DNA of 64,000 nt from Gammaproteobacteria bacterium Ga0077536 (GTDB taxonomy: Bacteria; Pseudomonadota; Gammaproteobacteria; Ga0077536), in assembly GCA_001464935.1 (NCBI GenBank), contig LNEL01000039.1:51119-115118 (forward strand). The letters run 5' to 3'. A model generated the notes under the pieces. The model did no database searches. It was not told the DNA's origin and worked only from the letters and a program-made list of their open reading frames with translations. A program made the position numbers and the translations under genes. This document shows, piece by piece, positions 27,250-37,300 of the stretch (positions are counted from its first letter, which is position 1; every line of letters starts with the position of its first letter).

Positions 27250-27919
27250 CCGGCGCATTCTGCTCGCCGACGATCACGCGATCGTTCGTGCCGGCTATCG
27301 CGCGCTGCTCGAACGTCATCCGGGCTGCGCCATCGTCGGGGAAGCCGCGGACGGCGTCGAGGCCTATCGGCTGGCGACGACCCTGCAGCCCGATCTCGTG
27401 GTGCTCGACCTGTCGATGCCGGGGCTCGGCGGGCTGGCGGTGATCCCGCGAATCTGCCGGCGGCTGCCGGCCTGCCGGGTCCTGGTGCTGAGCATGCATG
27501 CGGATCCGGCGTACGTCGATCGCACGCTGCGCGCCGGCGCCCACGGCTATGTCACGAAAGGCAGCGAACCCGACACCCTGCTGCGCGCAGTCGACGTGCT
27601 GCTGGCTGGCGGGCGCTATCTCAGCGCCGATCTCGCCCAGCAGCTCGCCTGGCAGCGGCTGGGGACCGACAACCTCGAACAGCTCACGCTGCGCGAATTC
27701 GAAGTACTGCGGCTGCTGGTCGATGCGCGTCCGGTGGCCGCGATCGCCCGGGCGCTGAGTCTCAGCGAGAAAACCGTGCTGAACATGCATTACGCCATCA
27801 AGCGCAAGCTGCATGCGCGCACCGACATCGAGCTCATGCACGTGGCGCTCAGGATGGGGCTGGTGGACTTGCCGATGACGGAGGAGGGGACGGATCCGGG
27901 GTCGGAAGCATCCGACTGA
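27233..27919 (+). CDS. NarL/FixJ-family response regulator
   Basis: 228 residues: a receiver domain with the acidic pair near residues 13-14, phosphorylation site Asp59 (VVLDLSMPG) and the switch Lys in HGYVTKGSE, followed by a LuxR-type HTH (LTLREFEVLRLLVDARPVAAIARALSLSEKTVLNMHYAIKRKL). It overlaps the kinase gene by 17 bp, so the pair forms one two-component system. Its target could include the HpnN-like transporter gene that follows 107 bp downstream; that is positional inference only. Confidence 0.94.
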   Translation: MQLPASRRILLADDHAIVRAGYRALLERHPGCAIVGEAADGVEAYRLATTLQPDLVVLDLSMPGLGGLAVIPRICRRLPACRVLVLSMHADPAYVDRTLRAGAHGYVTKGSEPDTLLRAVDVLLAGGRYLSADLAQQLAWQRLGTDNLEQLTLREFEVLRLLVDARPVAAIARALSLSEKTVLNMHYAIKRKLHARTDIELMHVALRMGLVDLPMTEEGTDPGSEASD

Positions 27920-28026
27920 GTGCCGCGCCGCGTGCCGCCGGGGATGCCTTTGCCGTATGCTGGCGGGCGCCCGCACCGGGCCCTCCAGTTTTCCCAAGAG
28001 TCCGCCTGAAGGCCCTATCTTCGACG

Positions 28027-30603
28027 ATGCCAGATCTGAAACTGCTGCCGCGCGCATTCGCGGCGACCCTCGTGAGCTTCTCGACGCGCCAGGCCTTGCT
28101 CGTGATCTATACCGCCACGCATATTTCGATCGACACCGACACCGAGGACATGATCGATCGTCGCCTGCCGCACCGGCAGGCAAACCTCGCGTTCGACGAG
28201 GCCTTTCCGCAACTGCCGGGCGACGTCGTGCTGTATGCGGAGTCCGCGCATGCGGGCGACGCGGAAGACGCCGCCGATCTGGTGGCGAGAACCCTGCGGG
28301 AGCGGCCCGACATTGCGCGCGCGCTGTCCCAACCGGGCGGCGGGGAGTTCTTTGCGCGCCAGGGCCTGCTGTACCTCGGCATCGACGAACTCTGGGCGCT
28401 CGACGAGCGCCTGGCGGATGCGGCGCCGCTGCTCGGCACGCTGGCGTCCGACACCAGTCTGCGCGGGCTGTTCGCGACCCTCTCGCTCGGCCTCGCCGAA
28501 GCGAACGACGACGCGGCGCAGGCGAGCCTCGCGCGGCTCTTCGACCAGGTGTCAGGCGCGCTCGAGCGCCACGCGGCAGGCGACACCACGCCGCTGCACT
28601 GGCGCGACGAACTCTTTCCACGCGCCGAAACCACCGGGCCCGCGCGCGCTTTCGTGCTGATCGACCCGGCGCTGGCCGCCACCAGTTTCCAGCCCGCGCA
28701 GCAGGCCATCGAGGCACTGCATGGCCTGGTCGCCGAACTCGCACCGCAACTGCCCGGCGTGCGCCTGCGCATCACCGGTCCGGAACCGATGAATGGCGAA
28801 GAACTCGTGACGGTCGGCGAGGACGCCGGCATCACGACCACGCTGTCGTTCGTCCTCGTCGCCATCGTGCTCGTGTGGGGGCTGCGCGCCGGCGGTCTCG
28901 TGTTCGCGGTGCTGGTGACGCTCGCCTGCGGGCTGGTGTTCACCGCTGCGTTCGCTGCGCTGTTCGTGGGCAGCCTGAACCTGATTTCGGTGTGTTTCGC
29001 CGTGCTGTTCATCGGCATGGGCGTCGACTTCGGCATCCAGTTCGTGCTGCGTTACCAGGAGGAGAGCAGCGGCGCCCCCGCTCGCGATCGCGCGCTCGTC
29101 GCCGCGGCACGCGGCGTCGGCGGGGCGTTGATCCTGGCGGCCGTCGGCGCCGCGATCAGTTTCTTCGCCTTCGTCCCGACGAGCTACAAAGGGCTGGCCC
29201 AGCTCGGCATCATCTCGAGTTGCAGCATGGCGATTGCCCTGCTGGCGAATCTCACGCTGCTGCCGGCGCTGCTCTCGCGCCTGCCTGCGCCGCGTCCCCG
29301 CGCGCAGGCAGCCGTCGTGCAGCGCACCGGACCTGGCTTCGTCGAGCGCCAGCGGCGCCCGATCCTCATCGTCTCCGCGCTGCTCGCGCTCGGCAGCCTC
29401 GCGCTGTTGCCGCAGGTCGAGTTCGATCTGAATCCGCTGAACCTGAAGGACGCGAACAGCCCCGCGGTGCGCGCGTTCAAGGATCTCGCCAGCGCGGCCA
29501 GCGCGTCGCCGTACACGATCCACGTGCTGGCGCCGTCGCTCGCCGCAGCCGACGACGCGGCGGGGCGCATCGCCGCCCTGCCCGTCGTCGACAAGGCCGT
29601 CACGCTGTCGAGCTATGTCGCGGGAGATCAGGACGAGAAACTCGACATCATCGACGGCATGCGGCTGTCGCTCGGCGCGCTGATGGACACGCAGGCGCAG
29701 ATCCCGCCGGCCGTTGACGAAGAACGTGCCGCCATCGACGACCTTGCGGCACGGCTCGCGACCGCCGACATCGCGCACGCCGGCCTGGCGAGCGCCGCGA
29801 CGCGGCTCGCCGGCGCGCTGACGGCCCTGCGCGCGCGCAGCGACTGGCCCGCCGAGGCGCTGCCGGTGGTGCGTGGCATGCTGATCGGCGATCTGCCGGG
29901 CACGCTCAATCGGCTGCGCGGCCTGCTCGAGGCCGAGGCCTTCGATGCCGCGGACCTGCCCGACGACGTGCGTCAGCGCTACATCGCCACCGATGGTCGC
30001 GCACGCGTCGAAGTGTTTCCGCGTGAGGATTTGAACGACAACGGCGCGATGCGCCGGTTCGCGCATGACGTGCAGGCGCTCGAACCCGCCGCCACGGGCG
30101 CCCCGATCGAACTCGTTGCCGGCAGCAAGGCGGTCATCGACTCCTGCATCAAGGCGTCGCTCTGGGCGCTGCTGCTGACCTTGCTGATGCACATCGTGGT
30201 CCTGCGCGGTGTCGTCGATGCCCTGCTGGTGTCAGCGCCGCTGGTGCTCGCGATGCTGCTGACGGTGGCCACCGCCGTGGTGTTCGACTTTCCGTTCAAC
30301 TTCGCCAACATCATCGCCTTGCCACTGCTGATCGGGCTGAACAATGCGTACGGCGCCTACCTCGTCGTACGTCGACAGCATGCAAGCGGCGTCGACAGCC
30401 TGCTCGAGAGCTCGACCCCGCGCGCCGTGATGTTCAGCGGCCTGACGGCGATCGCCTCGTTCGGCACGCTCGGCGTGTCGAAACATCCCGGCATGGCCGG
30501 CATGGGGATCCTGATCGCGCTGTCGCTGGGCTACGCGATTCTCTGTGCGCTGCTGATGCTGCCGGCACTGATGGCGGCGCTGGAGCGGCGGATCGAGCAC
30601 TAG
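28027..30603 (+). CDS. hpnN: MMPL/RND-family transporter, hopanoid exporter HpnN-like
   Basis: 858 residues, the normal HpnN length. The sequence after the first membrane segment (ATHISIDTDTEDMIDRRLPHRQANLAFDEAFPQL) and the two blocks of membrane helices (about 275-430 and 715-855, including GMGVDFGIQF and the later FANIIALPLLIGLNNAYGAY) match hopanoid-biosynthesis RND transporters. HpnN moves hopanoids from the inner to the outer membrane. The first transmembrane helix looks unusually short (about 12 hydrophobic residues). No hpn biosynthesis genes are in the window, so the substrate is inferred from family only. Confidence 0.8.
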   Translation: MPDLKLLPRAFAATLVSFSTRQALLVIYTATHISIDTDTEDMIDRRLPHRQANLAFDEAFPQLPGDVVLYAESAHAGDAEDAADLVARTLRERPDIARALSQPGGGEFFARQGLLYLGIDELWALDERLADAAPLLGTLASDTSLRGLFATLSLGLAEANDDAAQASLARLFDQVSGALERHAAGDTTPLHWRDELFPRAETTGPARAFVLIDPALAATSFQPAQQAIEALHGLVAELAPQLPGVRLRITGPEPMNGEELVTVGEDAGITTTLSFVLVAIVLVWGLRAGGLVFAVLVTLACGLVFTAAFAALFVGSLNLISVCFAVLFIGMGVDFGIQFVLRYQEESSGAPARDRALVAAARGVGGALILAAVGAAISFFAFVPTSYKGLAQLGIISSCSMAIALLANLTLLPALLSRLPAPRPRAQAAVVQRTGPGFVERQRRPILIVSALLALGSLALLPQVEFDLNPLNLKDANSPAVRAFKDLASAASASPYTIHVLAPSLAAADDAAGRIAALPVVDKAVTLSSYVAGDQDEKLDIIDGMRLSLGALMDTQAQIPPAVDEERAAIDDLAARLATADIAHAGLASAATRLAGALTALRARSDWPAEALPVVRGMLIGDLPGTLNRLRGLLEAEAFDAADLPDDVRQRYIATDGRARVEVFPREDLNDNGAMRRFAHDVQALEPAATGAPIELVAGSKAVIDSCIKASLWALLLTLLMHIVVLRGVVDALLVSAPLVLAMLLTVATAVVFDFPFNFANIIALPLLIGLNNAYGAYLVVRRQHASGVDSLLESSTPRAVMFSGLTAIASFGTLGVSKHPGMAGMGILIALSLGYAILCALLMLPALMAALERRIEH

Positions 30604-30638
30604 CAGGCGACCGCCGCGGGGCGAGCGACGGCGCCTGC
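30603..30638. terminator. Hairpin at the end of the transporter gene
   Basis: GCAGGCG (30603-30609) pairs with CGCCTGC (30632-30638) around a GC-rich loop that can pair further. It starts at the last base of the stop codon. There is no T-run; it may be a Rho-aided or weak terminator. Confidence 0.33.
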
Positions 30639-30822
30639 CGCCCCTCGGGCCCGCACACCCTGTTCGTCCGCGTTTGCCCGAGGCCTGCGGGGCCGGTGCG
30701 CAACCGGTCCAGCGCGCCTTTCAGAGCCCCGTTGACGGCCCACGGCCGCGGCTGACACAGTGCGGCCCTGCCCGGATCCCATAACAATTCGCCACCCCGG
30801 TGGCGGCCCAGAGGAGGTCAAG

Positions 30823-31479
30823 ATGATCAAGCTCTACGGCTTTGCCGTCAGCAACTACTACAACATGGTCAAGCTCGCGCTGCTGGAGAAGAACATCCCG
30901 TTCGAAGAGGTGAGCGCGATGGCGAGCCAGGACGCGTCGTACAAGGCAAAGAGCCCGATGGGCAAGGTGCCGTGCATCGAAACGCCACACGGCTTTCTGT
31001 CCGAAACCTCGGCCATCCTGAACTACCTCGAAGACGTCCACCCGACGCCGGCCCTGTTGCCGGCCGACGCGTGGGCGCGGGCCAAGGTGCGTGAAATCGC
31101 GCACGGACTGGAGCTCTACATCGAACTGCAGGCGCGCCGTCACTTCGGCCACGTGTTCTTCGGCGGCCCGAAATCGGACGCGGCGGTCGAAGAAGTGAAA
31201 CCCGTCGTCGAGAACGGTCTCAACGCGCTGCGCCAGCTGTCGAGCGGCCAGTGGATCTGCGGCGACCAGTTCACGCAGGCCGACATTGTCGCCTACTACA
31301 CCTTCGGCTATGCCGCGATGGCGATGAAGGCCGTCTATGGCCATGACATCGTGGCCGCCGTGCCCGGGCTCGGCGACAAGCTGGCCCGCATCGGCGCGCG
31401 CGCGACGACCAGCAAGGTCGACGCCGATCAGCAGGCCGCCATGGCGGCCTTCATGGCGCAGAAGCAGGCCGGCGGCTGA
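30823..31479 (+). CDS. Glutathione S-transferase family protein
   Basis: 218 residues. The N-terminal thioredoxin-like domain reads MIKLYGFAVSNYYNMVKLALLEKNIPFEEV and contains the G-site motif KVPCIETPHGFLSETSAILNYLED; the rest is the all-helical C-terminal domain. A textbook GAGGAGG ribosome site lies 5 bp before the ATG. It should conjugate or reduce substrates with glutathione in the cytoplasm. It precedes the BKACE gene by 80 bp on the same strand. Confidence 0.92.
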   Translation: MIKLYGFAVSNYYNMVKLALLEKNIPFEEVSAMASQDASYKAKSPMGKVPCIETPHGFLSETSAILNYLEDVHPTPALLPADAWARAKVREIAHGLELYIELQARRHFGHVFFGGPKSDAAVEEVKPVVENGLNALRQLSSGQWICGDQFTQADIVAYYTFGYAAMAMKAVYGHDIVAAVPGLGDKLARIGARATTSKVDADQQAAMAAFMAQKQAGG

Positions 31480-31559
31480 CCTGCTCCGCGCGTCGGGCGG
31501 CAAGCGAACGCCCGACGCGCGATGTTTCTCTTCAGTCATTCCGAGCGAGGAAAATTGTC

Positions 31560-32486
31560 ATGCCGCGTAAAGTGATCATCACCTGCGCCGTCACCGGTGC
31601 GATACACACGCCAACGATGTCGCCCTACCTGCCGATTACGCCCGAGGAGATCGCAGAGGCGGCACTCGGCGCGGCGGAGGCGGGCGCTGCGATCGTCCAT
31701 CTGCACGCGCGCCGGCGCGAAGACGGTGCCCCAACGCAGGATCCGGCACTGTTCCGCGAGTTCGTGCCGGTGATCAAGGCGAAAAGCGACGTCGTGATCA
31801 ACCTGACGACCGGCGGCGCACCGACAATGCTCGTCGAGGAGCGTCTGCAGCCGGCATTGCAGCTCAAGCCCGAAGTGGCGTCACTGAACATGGGGTCGAT
31901 GAACTTCGGCCTGTACGAAATGATCGGTCGTTTCAAGGAATTCAAGCACGACTGGGAACTGCCGTACCTGAAGAACAGCGACGACCGCGTGTTCAAGAAC
32001 ACGTTCAAGGACATCGCCTACATCCTCGAATCCTGCAGTGACAACCAGACGCGTTTCGAAATCGAGTGCTATGACATCGGCCATCTGTACACGGCCGCGC
32101 ATTTCCTCGATCGCGGGCTCGTCAAACCGCCGCTGCTGATCCAGTCGGTGTTCGGCCTGCGCGGCGGCATCGGCGCGCACATGGAAGACGTGATGCACAT
32201 GCGCCGCACGGCCGACCGCCTGTTCGGCAACGACTACCTGTGGTCGGTGCTCGGCGCGGGCCGCAACCAGATCCCGGTCGCCACGATGTCGGCGGCGATG
32301 GGCGGCATGGTGCGCGTGGGACTCGAGGATTCGCTGTGGGACGGCCCGGGCACACTGGCGCAGACCAACGCCGCGCAGGTTCGCCGCATCCGCACCGTCA
32401 TCGAAGCGCTGTCCCTCGAAGTCGCCACGCCCGACGAGGCCCGCCAGATGCTCAAACTGAAGGGCCGCGACAACGTGGCGTTCTGA
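31560..32486 (+). CDS. BKACE-family beta-keto acid cleavage enzyme (DUF849)
   Basis: 308 residues of a TIM barrel. The N-terminal IITCAVTGAIHTPTMSPYLPITPEEIA and the metal-ligand HLHAR motif (near residue 50), plus FEIECYDIGHLYTA and VLGAGRNQIPVATMSAAMGG, define the family whose founder Kce cleaves 3-keto-5-aminohexanoate with acetyl-CoA to acetoacetate and a CoA ester, using zinc. BKACE members differ widely in substrate, and no lysine fermentation genes are here. It may feed the CoA-linked pathways of this window. Confidence 0.92.
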   Translation: MPRKVIITCAVTGAIHTPTMSPYLPITPEEIAEAALGAAEAGAAIVHLHARRREDGAPTQDPALFREFVPVIKAKSDVVINLTTGGAPTMLVEERLQPALQLKPEVASLNMGSMNFGLYEMIGRFKEFKHDWELPYLKNSDDRVFKNTFKDIAYILESCSDNQTRFEIECYDIGHLYTAAHFLDRGLVKPPLLIQSVFGLRGGIGAHMEDVMHMRRTADRLFGNDYLWSVLGAGRNQIPVATMSAAMGGMVRVGLEDSLWDGPGTLAQTNAAQVRRIRTVIEALSLEVATPDEARQMLKLKGRDNVAF

Positions 32487-32492
32487 GCCGAA

Positions 32493-32643
32493 GAATCTAG
32501 CCACGGAGGGCACGGAGGGCACGGAGATTGATATCGGATTGTTGCCGTGTGGCCGGTGTTTCGTGCCCGCTTACTGGAGTCTGCGTAGCCTACTACGTTA
32601 ATTCGTTTTCTCCGTGCCCTCCGTGCCCTCCGTGGCTAGATTC
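32493..32643. repeat. 151-bp element with perfect 35-bp terminal inverted repeats
   Basis: The left arm (32493-32527) and right arm (32609-32643) are exact reverse complements over 35 bp. Each arm contains a tandem of the 9-mer CACGGAGGG and ends in GAATCTAG/CTAGATTC. The 81-bp centre is unrelated and less GC-rich. It fills the gap between the convergent BKACE and luciferase-like genes and could work as a two-way transcription terminator. Very similar short GC-repeat intergenic units are known scattered in several proteobacterial genomes; no transposase is encoded. Confidence 0.85.
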
Positions 32644-32651
32644 ATGAGTCC

Positions 32652-33725
32652 TCAATACTTGTCGATCACCTCTCTGCCGAACTCGCGGATCATCTCGCGT
32701 GCGTCGGTGCCGCACACGTTCAACGCGATGTTCGTCACGCCCGCGGCCTCGAGTTCGCGGATGCGATCGATGATTTCAGGACCTGAACCCGTCAGCGTGC
32801 CGGCCTTGATCAGTTCCGGGGTCAGGTAGGCGCGTTCACCTTCGCGCATGAACACGAGGTGGCCGAGGTGCATCTCCTGGAAGCGGCGGTCCATCGGCGT
32901 TTTCATCTTCATGATGTGGGCGTCGAAGTATTCCTTCGCCCGGCCGGCGACCGACGGCGGCGCAAACGGCCCGACCTGGATGTCCTTGGGATCCCAGTTC
33001 GTGTGCAGCAGCAGGATGGCCATCGGGCCGACCTGCTGCGCGACGCGATCACTCATGATCGACTCCCCCGGCCGCAGCACACAGGCGGACGTCAGGTTCG
33101 TGCAGTAGACCTCGGGCATCGCGCGCCCGGCGGCACTCGCGGCGGCCTTGATCGCCTGGATGCTGCTGGCGATGTAGCCAGGATCGAGACCGATCGTGAC
33201 CCAGCCGTCAGCGAGTTCGCCGGTCATCTGGATTGCCTTCGGTCCGTTCGACGCCATGTGGATCGGAATGTGATCGCGGATATTGATATAGCCGTGATCC
33301 GGATGCACGAATTTGATGTGCCGCTCGCGCTCGCCTTCGCGATACAGCGCCTCGCGACCGGCCAGCAGGTCGCGGATGATCTCGACGTGCTCGCGCATGG
33401 TCTTCAGGGTGATCGGGGGCATGCCCATCACGTTGCGCCCGGTGAAGCCGGTGCCGACACCGAGGATCACGCGGCCCGGCGCGAGTTCGTTGATGGTGGC
33501 GATCGAATGGGCGGTGACCGGCGCGATGCGGTTGCCGAGGATCGACACGAGAGTGCCGATCTTGATGCTGCGCGTGTGGTGCGCGACGAGCGCCATGCTG
33601 GCGTAGACATCGCTGTAGCACATCTGGGAGTCATAGAACCAGGTGTGCGAGAAGCCGTAGTCCTCGGCCATCTTCGCGTCTTCCCAGGCGCGAATGTAGG
33701 TCGGAAAGCTGATACCGAAATCCAT
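32652..33725 (-). CDS. Luciferase-like (LLM class) flavin-dependent oxidoreductase
   Basis: 357 residues starting MDFGISFPTYIRAWEDAKMAEDYGFSHTWFYDSQ, a standard luciferase-like TIM barrel. Conserved points include PGRVILGVGTGFTGRNVMG and HMASNGPKAIQMTGELADGW, close to the F420-dependent (mer/FGD-type) branch. The ATG at 33725 is preceded by GGGGAGA; the open frame upstream is not part of the fold. It is distinct from the similar-type gene at 5836. The cofactor (F420 or FMN) and substrate are not determinable here. Confidence 0.9.
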   Translation of the reverse strand: MDFGISFPTYIRAWEDAKMAEDYGFSHTWFYDSQMCYSDVYASMALVAHHTRSIKIGTLVSILGNRIAPVTAHSIATINELAPGRVILGVGTGFTGRNVMGMPPITLKTMREHVEIIRDLLAGREALYREGERERHIKFVHPDHGYINIRDHIPIHMASNGPKAIQMTGELADGWVTIGLDPGYIASSIQAIKAAASAAGRAMPEVYCTNLTSACVLRPGESIMSDRVAQQVGPMAILLLHTNWDPKDIQVGPFAPPSVAGRAKEYFDAHIMKMKTPMDRRFQEMHLGHLVFMREGERAYLTPELIKAGTLTGSGPEIIDRIRELEAAGVTNIALNVCGTDAREMIREFGREVIDKY

Positions 33726-33851
33726 GCAAGGTCTCCCCTCGGGCTGGTGGTGGACGATCGAACTGCGGACAATCTGGTGGCTGGGGTGAAGTTGTGTCAA
33801 CTCGAGTATCTCCCTCAGGCTGGGGACTGGCCCGCGCTGCGGTCCCGCGCT

Positions 33852-33883
33852 AGTCTCCAGACTGCGACCCCCGTTCGTGGGGG
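33852..33883. promoter_or_regulatory. Small dyads upstream of the PilZ gene
   Basis: AGTCT-CC-AGACT at 33852-33863 is a perfect 12-bp dyad, and CCCCC (33868-33872) can pair with GGGGG (33879-33883) over GTTCGT. Both lie within 65 bp before the PilZ start and may be an operator and a leader hairpin. Weak evidence. Confidence 0.25.
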
Positions 33884-33914
33884 CGGCATCCCAACCAGAC
33901 GACCAGAGGCCACA

Positions 33915-34250
33915 ATGCTCTACAACGTCGACAGGCGCCGCGCAGCGCGCCAACCCCGGCAGGACGTGTTGTTCATCCAGTTGACCGTTGACACCACCGG
34001 CCCGACGCGCCGCACGGTGCGTTGCAGGGCGGCGGACGTCTCGGGCAGCGGCCTGCGTGTGTCGCTGGACGAACCCGTCTCGCGGGGCACCGGCCTCGAT
34101 CTGTGGATCCGGCTCGACGATCTCGCGCGCAACTACCTGCTGCGTGGCCGCGTGCGCTGGAGCGATCCGGCCCGGCGCGAGGCCGGTATTGCCATCCTCG
34201 GCGCTGAAGGCACTGATTACTGGGAATGGCAGTCGCTGGCGCTCGGCTGA
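33915..34250 (+). CDS. PilZ-domain protein (candidate c-di-GMP receptor)
   Basis: 111 residues, a single small PilZ domain. The N-terminal YNVDRRRAARQPR supplies the RxxxR motif that binds c-di-GMP, followed by AADVSGSGLRV as the D/N-x-S-x-x-G motif. Residues after that form the barrel (LDLWIRLDDLARNYLLRGRVRWSD). It is cytoplasmic and would act as a c-di-GMP receptor. No diguanylate cyclase is nearby. The ATG at 33915 begins where the PilZ domain begins; upstream open sequence lies in the intergenic region. Confidence 0.85.
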   Translation: MLYNVDRRRAARQPRQDVLFIQLTVDTTGPTRRTVRCRAADVSGSGLRVSLDEPVSRGTGLDLWIRLDDLARNYLLRGRVRWSDPARREAGIAILGAEGTDYWEWQSLALG

Positions 34251-34339
34251 GCGCGGCGCCTGCGTCGTCCGAGGGGCCCGGGCCCGGGTTCCTCCGTCTG
34301 GGGTCATTGCCGCCGGTCCGCGCGGCGCATTAAAATGCC

Positions 34340-34355
34340 CATACGCCACCGTATG
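34340..34355. promoter_or_regulatory. Palindrome CATACG-CCAC-CGTATG near a possible -10
   Basis: A perfect 6-4-6 dyad 41 bp before the start of the 1216-residue flavoprotein gene. TAAAAT at 34331-34336 just upstream could be the -10 element, which would put the dyad over the transcription start as for a repressor operator. No -35 is obvious. Confidence 0.42.
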
Positions 34356-34396
34356 GAGTGGCGGCCTAAAAGCGTGCCGCGCGCCGCTGGAGCCCT

Positions 34397-37300
34397 ATGA
34401 CCCCCATGAGCGAATCCGCCAGCAGACTCTCGACCGGTCCAGATCTTGTCCTTGGCATTCAGGGCTACAGTTACGCCGATCTCTACGACCCGGTCGCGCT
34501 CGCCCGCCTCAGCACCGAGTTCGACCGCTTTCTCGCCGATGAGGCGCCTGGCCTCGCCGAACGCTTCCGGGCCTATCAGCAGTGCGGCGGCGACGGCATG
34601 TCGCCGGAAGACATCTCAGGCGTGCTGACCGACACCGGTCCGCACGTGGGGCAATTCATCGCGACCCTGTTCGGCATCGAAGACGCGTGGGGCGCGCAGC
34701 GCGCGCTCATTCGCGACGAAGACGAGACGCTGTTCCGTTTCCGCACCGAAGTCGTCGCGGGCCTCGCGAAACGCTTCAAGGGCGTCGACGTCGCGGGCTT
34801 CGACTGGCCCCGCCTCGCTGCGCGGGTCGCGGCGCTGCGCGCCGCGGTCGCGCCCGGTGCGCGTCTGCCGCAGGATCCTGAATACCTGACGGCCCGGGCC
34901 GGGCTCGTCACCGCCGGCCTGCTGCCGATGCCGCAGGCGTTTCGCCTGACGCTGACAGCGCACGCCGGCCACTTTCCCGAACTGCAGGGCGACGACGCCG
35001 CACTGCTCGCGAGCTGCGCCGAATCGATTGCGCAGTGGTCGCACGGCGTGCGCATGGACGCCTCACGCGATCCGGACGCCAGCCAATGGGTGTTGTTCAA
35101 GGAGCCGGCGAAGACCGACGTCGAGCACCTCGTGCACCACCAGGTCAACGAGCGGGCCGGCTTCCGGACATGGATGGCGCCGCTGCACGACATGCGTCGC
35201 CGCGACGGCTTCAAGCTGACCGACCGCCGCATGGACGAACGTCACGTGCTGTACGAGGTCGACCACTGCATCTATTGCCACGATCGCGATGCCGATTCCT
35301 GCTCGAAGGGCATGCGGCAGAAGAAGGGCGTCGAGGGCTTCAAGGTCAATGCGCTCGGCGTCACTGCCACCGGCTGCCCGCTCGGCGAGAAGATTTCCGA
35401 GATGCACGTCGTCAAGCGCCAGGGCGACAACATCGGCGCGCTCGCGCTGGTGACGATCGACAACCCGATGTGTCCGGGTACCGGTCACCGGATCTGCAAC
35501 GACTGCATGAAGGGCTGCATCTACCAGAAGACCGAGCCCGTCAATATTCCGCAGATCGAGACGAGCGTGCTGACGGACGTGCTCGAACTGCCGTGGGGCT
35601 TCGAGATCTACGGCCTGCTGACGCGCTGGAATCCGCTGAACGTCAAGCGCCCGCAGGCGCTGCCGTACAACGGTCGCAAGGTGCTCGTCGTCGGCATGGG
35701 GCCGGCCGGCTACACGCTGTCGCATTACCTGCTGAACGAAGGCTTCGGCGTCGTCGGCATCGATGCGCTGAAGCTCGAGCCGCTGCCGGCGGCGCTGACG
35801 GGCACGGCAAGCCTCGCGCCGACGCCGGTGCATGATTTCAAACAGCTCTACGACGAACTCGACCGCCGCACGGTCAACGGTTTCGGCGGCGTCGCCGAGT
35901 ACGGCATCACCGTGCGCTGGGACAAGAACTTCCTGAAGGTGATCTACCTGACGCTGCTGCGCCGGCAGACCTTCCGGGTCTATGGCGGCGTGCGCTTCGG
36001 CGGCACGCTGACGCTCGAAGACGCGTGGGATCTGGGCTTCGATCACGTGGCGCTCGCCACCGGCGCCGGCAAGCCGTCGCTGATCGGCCTGAAGAACAAT
36101 CTCGTGCGCGGCATCCGCAAGGCGTCGGACTTCCTGATGGGCCTGCAGCTGACCGGGGCGGCGAAGGACGATTCGCTCGCGAACATGCAGGTGCGACTGC
36201 CGCTGGGCGTGATCGGCGGCGGCCTCACCGCGATCGATACGACCACCGAACTGATGGCCTATTACCCGAAGCAGGTCGAGAAGACCCTCGTGCGCTACGA
36301 GGCGCTGTGCGCCGAACTCGGCGAAGACGCGGTGCGGGCACGCTTCGATGACGAAGAGCGCGGGGTGCTCGACGAGTTTCTCGGCCACGGTCGCGCGATC
36401 CGCGCCGAACGCGAGCGCGCGCAGGCTGCCGGCGAGGCACCTGACTTTTCGCCGCTGGTGCGCGCCTGGGGCGGCGTCACGCTGTTCTACCGCAAGGCGC
36501 TCAGCGATTCACCGGCCTATCGCCAGAACCACGAGGAAATCAACGAGGCGCTGAAAGAGGGCATCGAGATCGCGGCCGGCATGAACCCGCTCGAAGCCCT
36601 GACCGACGAACGCGGCGCGCTGCGTGGCGTGATCTTCGAACAACTGCTCGACGACGGCCGGAAGGCCACGCTCGAGGTGCCGCTGCGCGGCCTGTTCATT
36701 GCCGCGGGCACGTCGCCGAACACGATTTACGAATCCGAGAACCCCGGCACGTTCGCGCTCGAAGGCAAGTTCTTCGCCCGCTTCGAGCCCGATGGCCCGG
36801 GCGCCGCGCCGGGCTTTGCGCCTGGTACCGGCGAGGGCGGTCCGAAGCAGGCGCTGCCGGCGCCCTTCACGTCCTATGTCAACAACGGCCGCTACGTCAG
36901 CTTCTATGGCGACAACCACCCCGTCTATGCCGGCAATGTCGTGAAGGCGATGGCGAGCGCGAAGGACGGCTACCCGTACATCGCCAACCTGTTCGCGCAC
37001 GAGCGCGCCAGCCTGTCGCCGGCCGAGCAGCCGACGCGCGACGCCGCATTGCGCCGCTTCTTCGGCGATCTCGACGATGCGTTCATCGCGCGCGTGGTCG
37101 AGGTGAACAGGCTGACGCCGACGATCATCGAAGTGATCGCGCGTGCGCCGTTTGCCGCGCGTCGTTTCGAGCCCGGCCAGTTCTATCGCGTGCAGAACCT
37201 CGAAGCACTCGCCCCGAGCGCCGGGGGCACGAAGCTCGCGACCGAAGGCCTGGCGCTGACCGGTGCGTGGGTCAACAAGGAAGAAGGCCTGGTGTCGCTG

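Noticed and set aside
32493..32643. CRISPR array, because of the repeated CACGGAGGG units
   Set aside because: Only two tandem units per arm, arms are inverted rather than direct repeats, and no regularly spaced spacers or cas genes are present.
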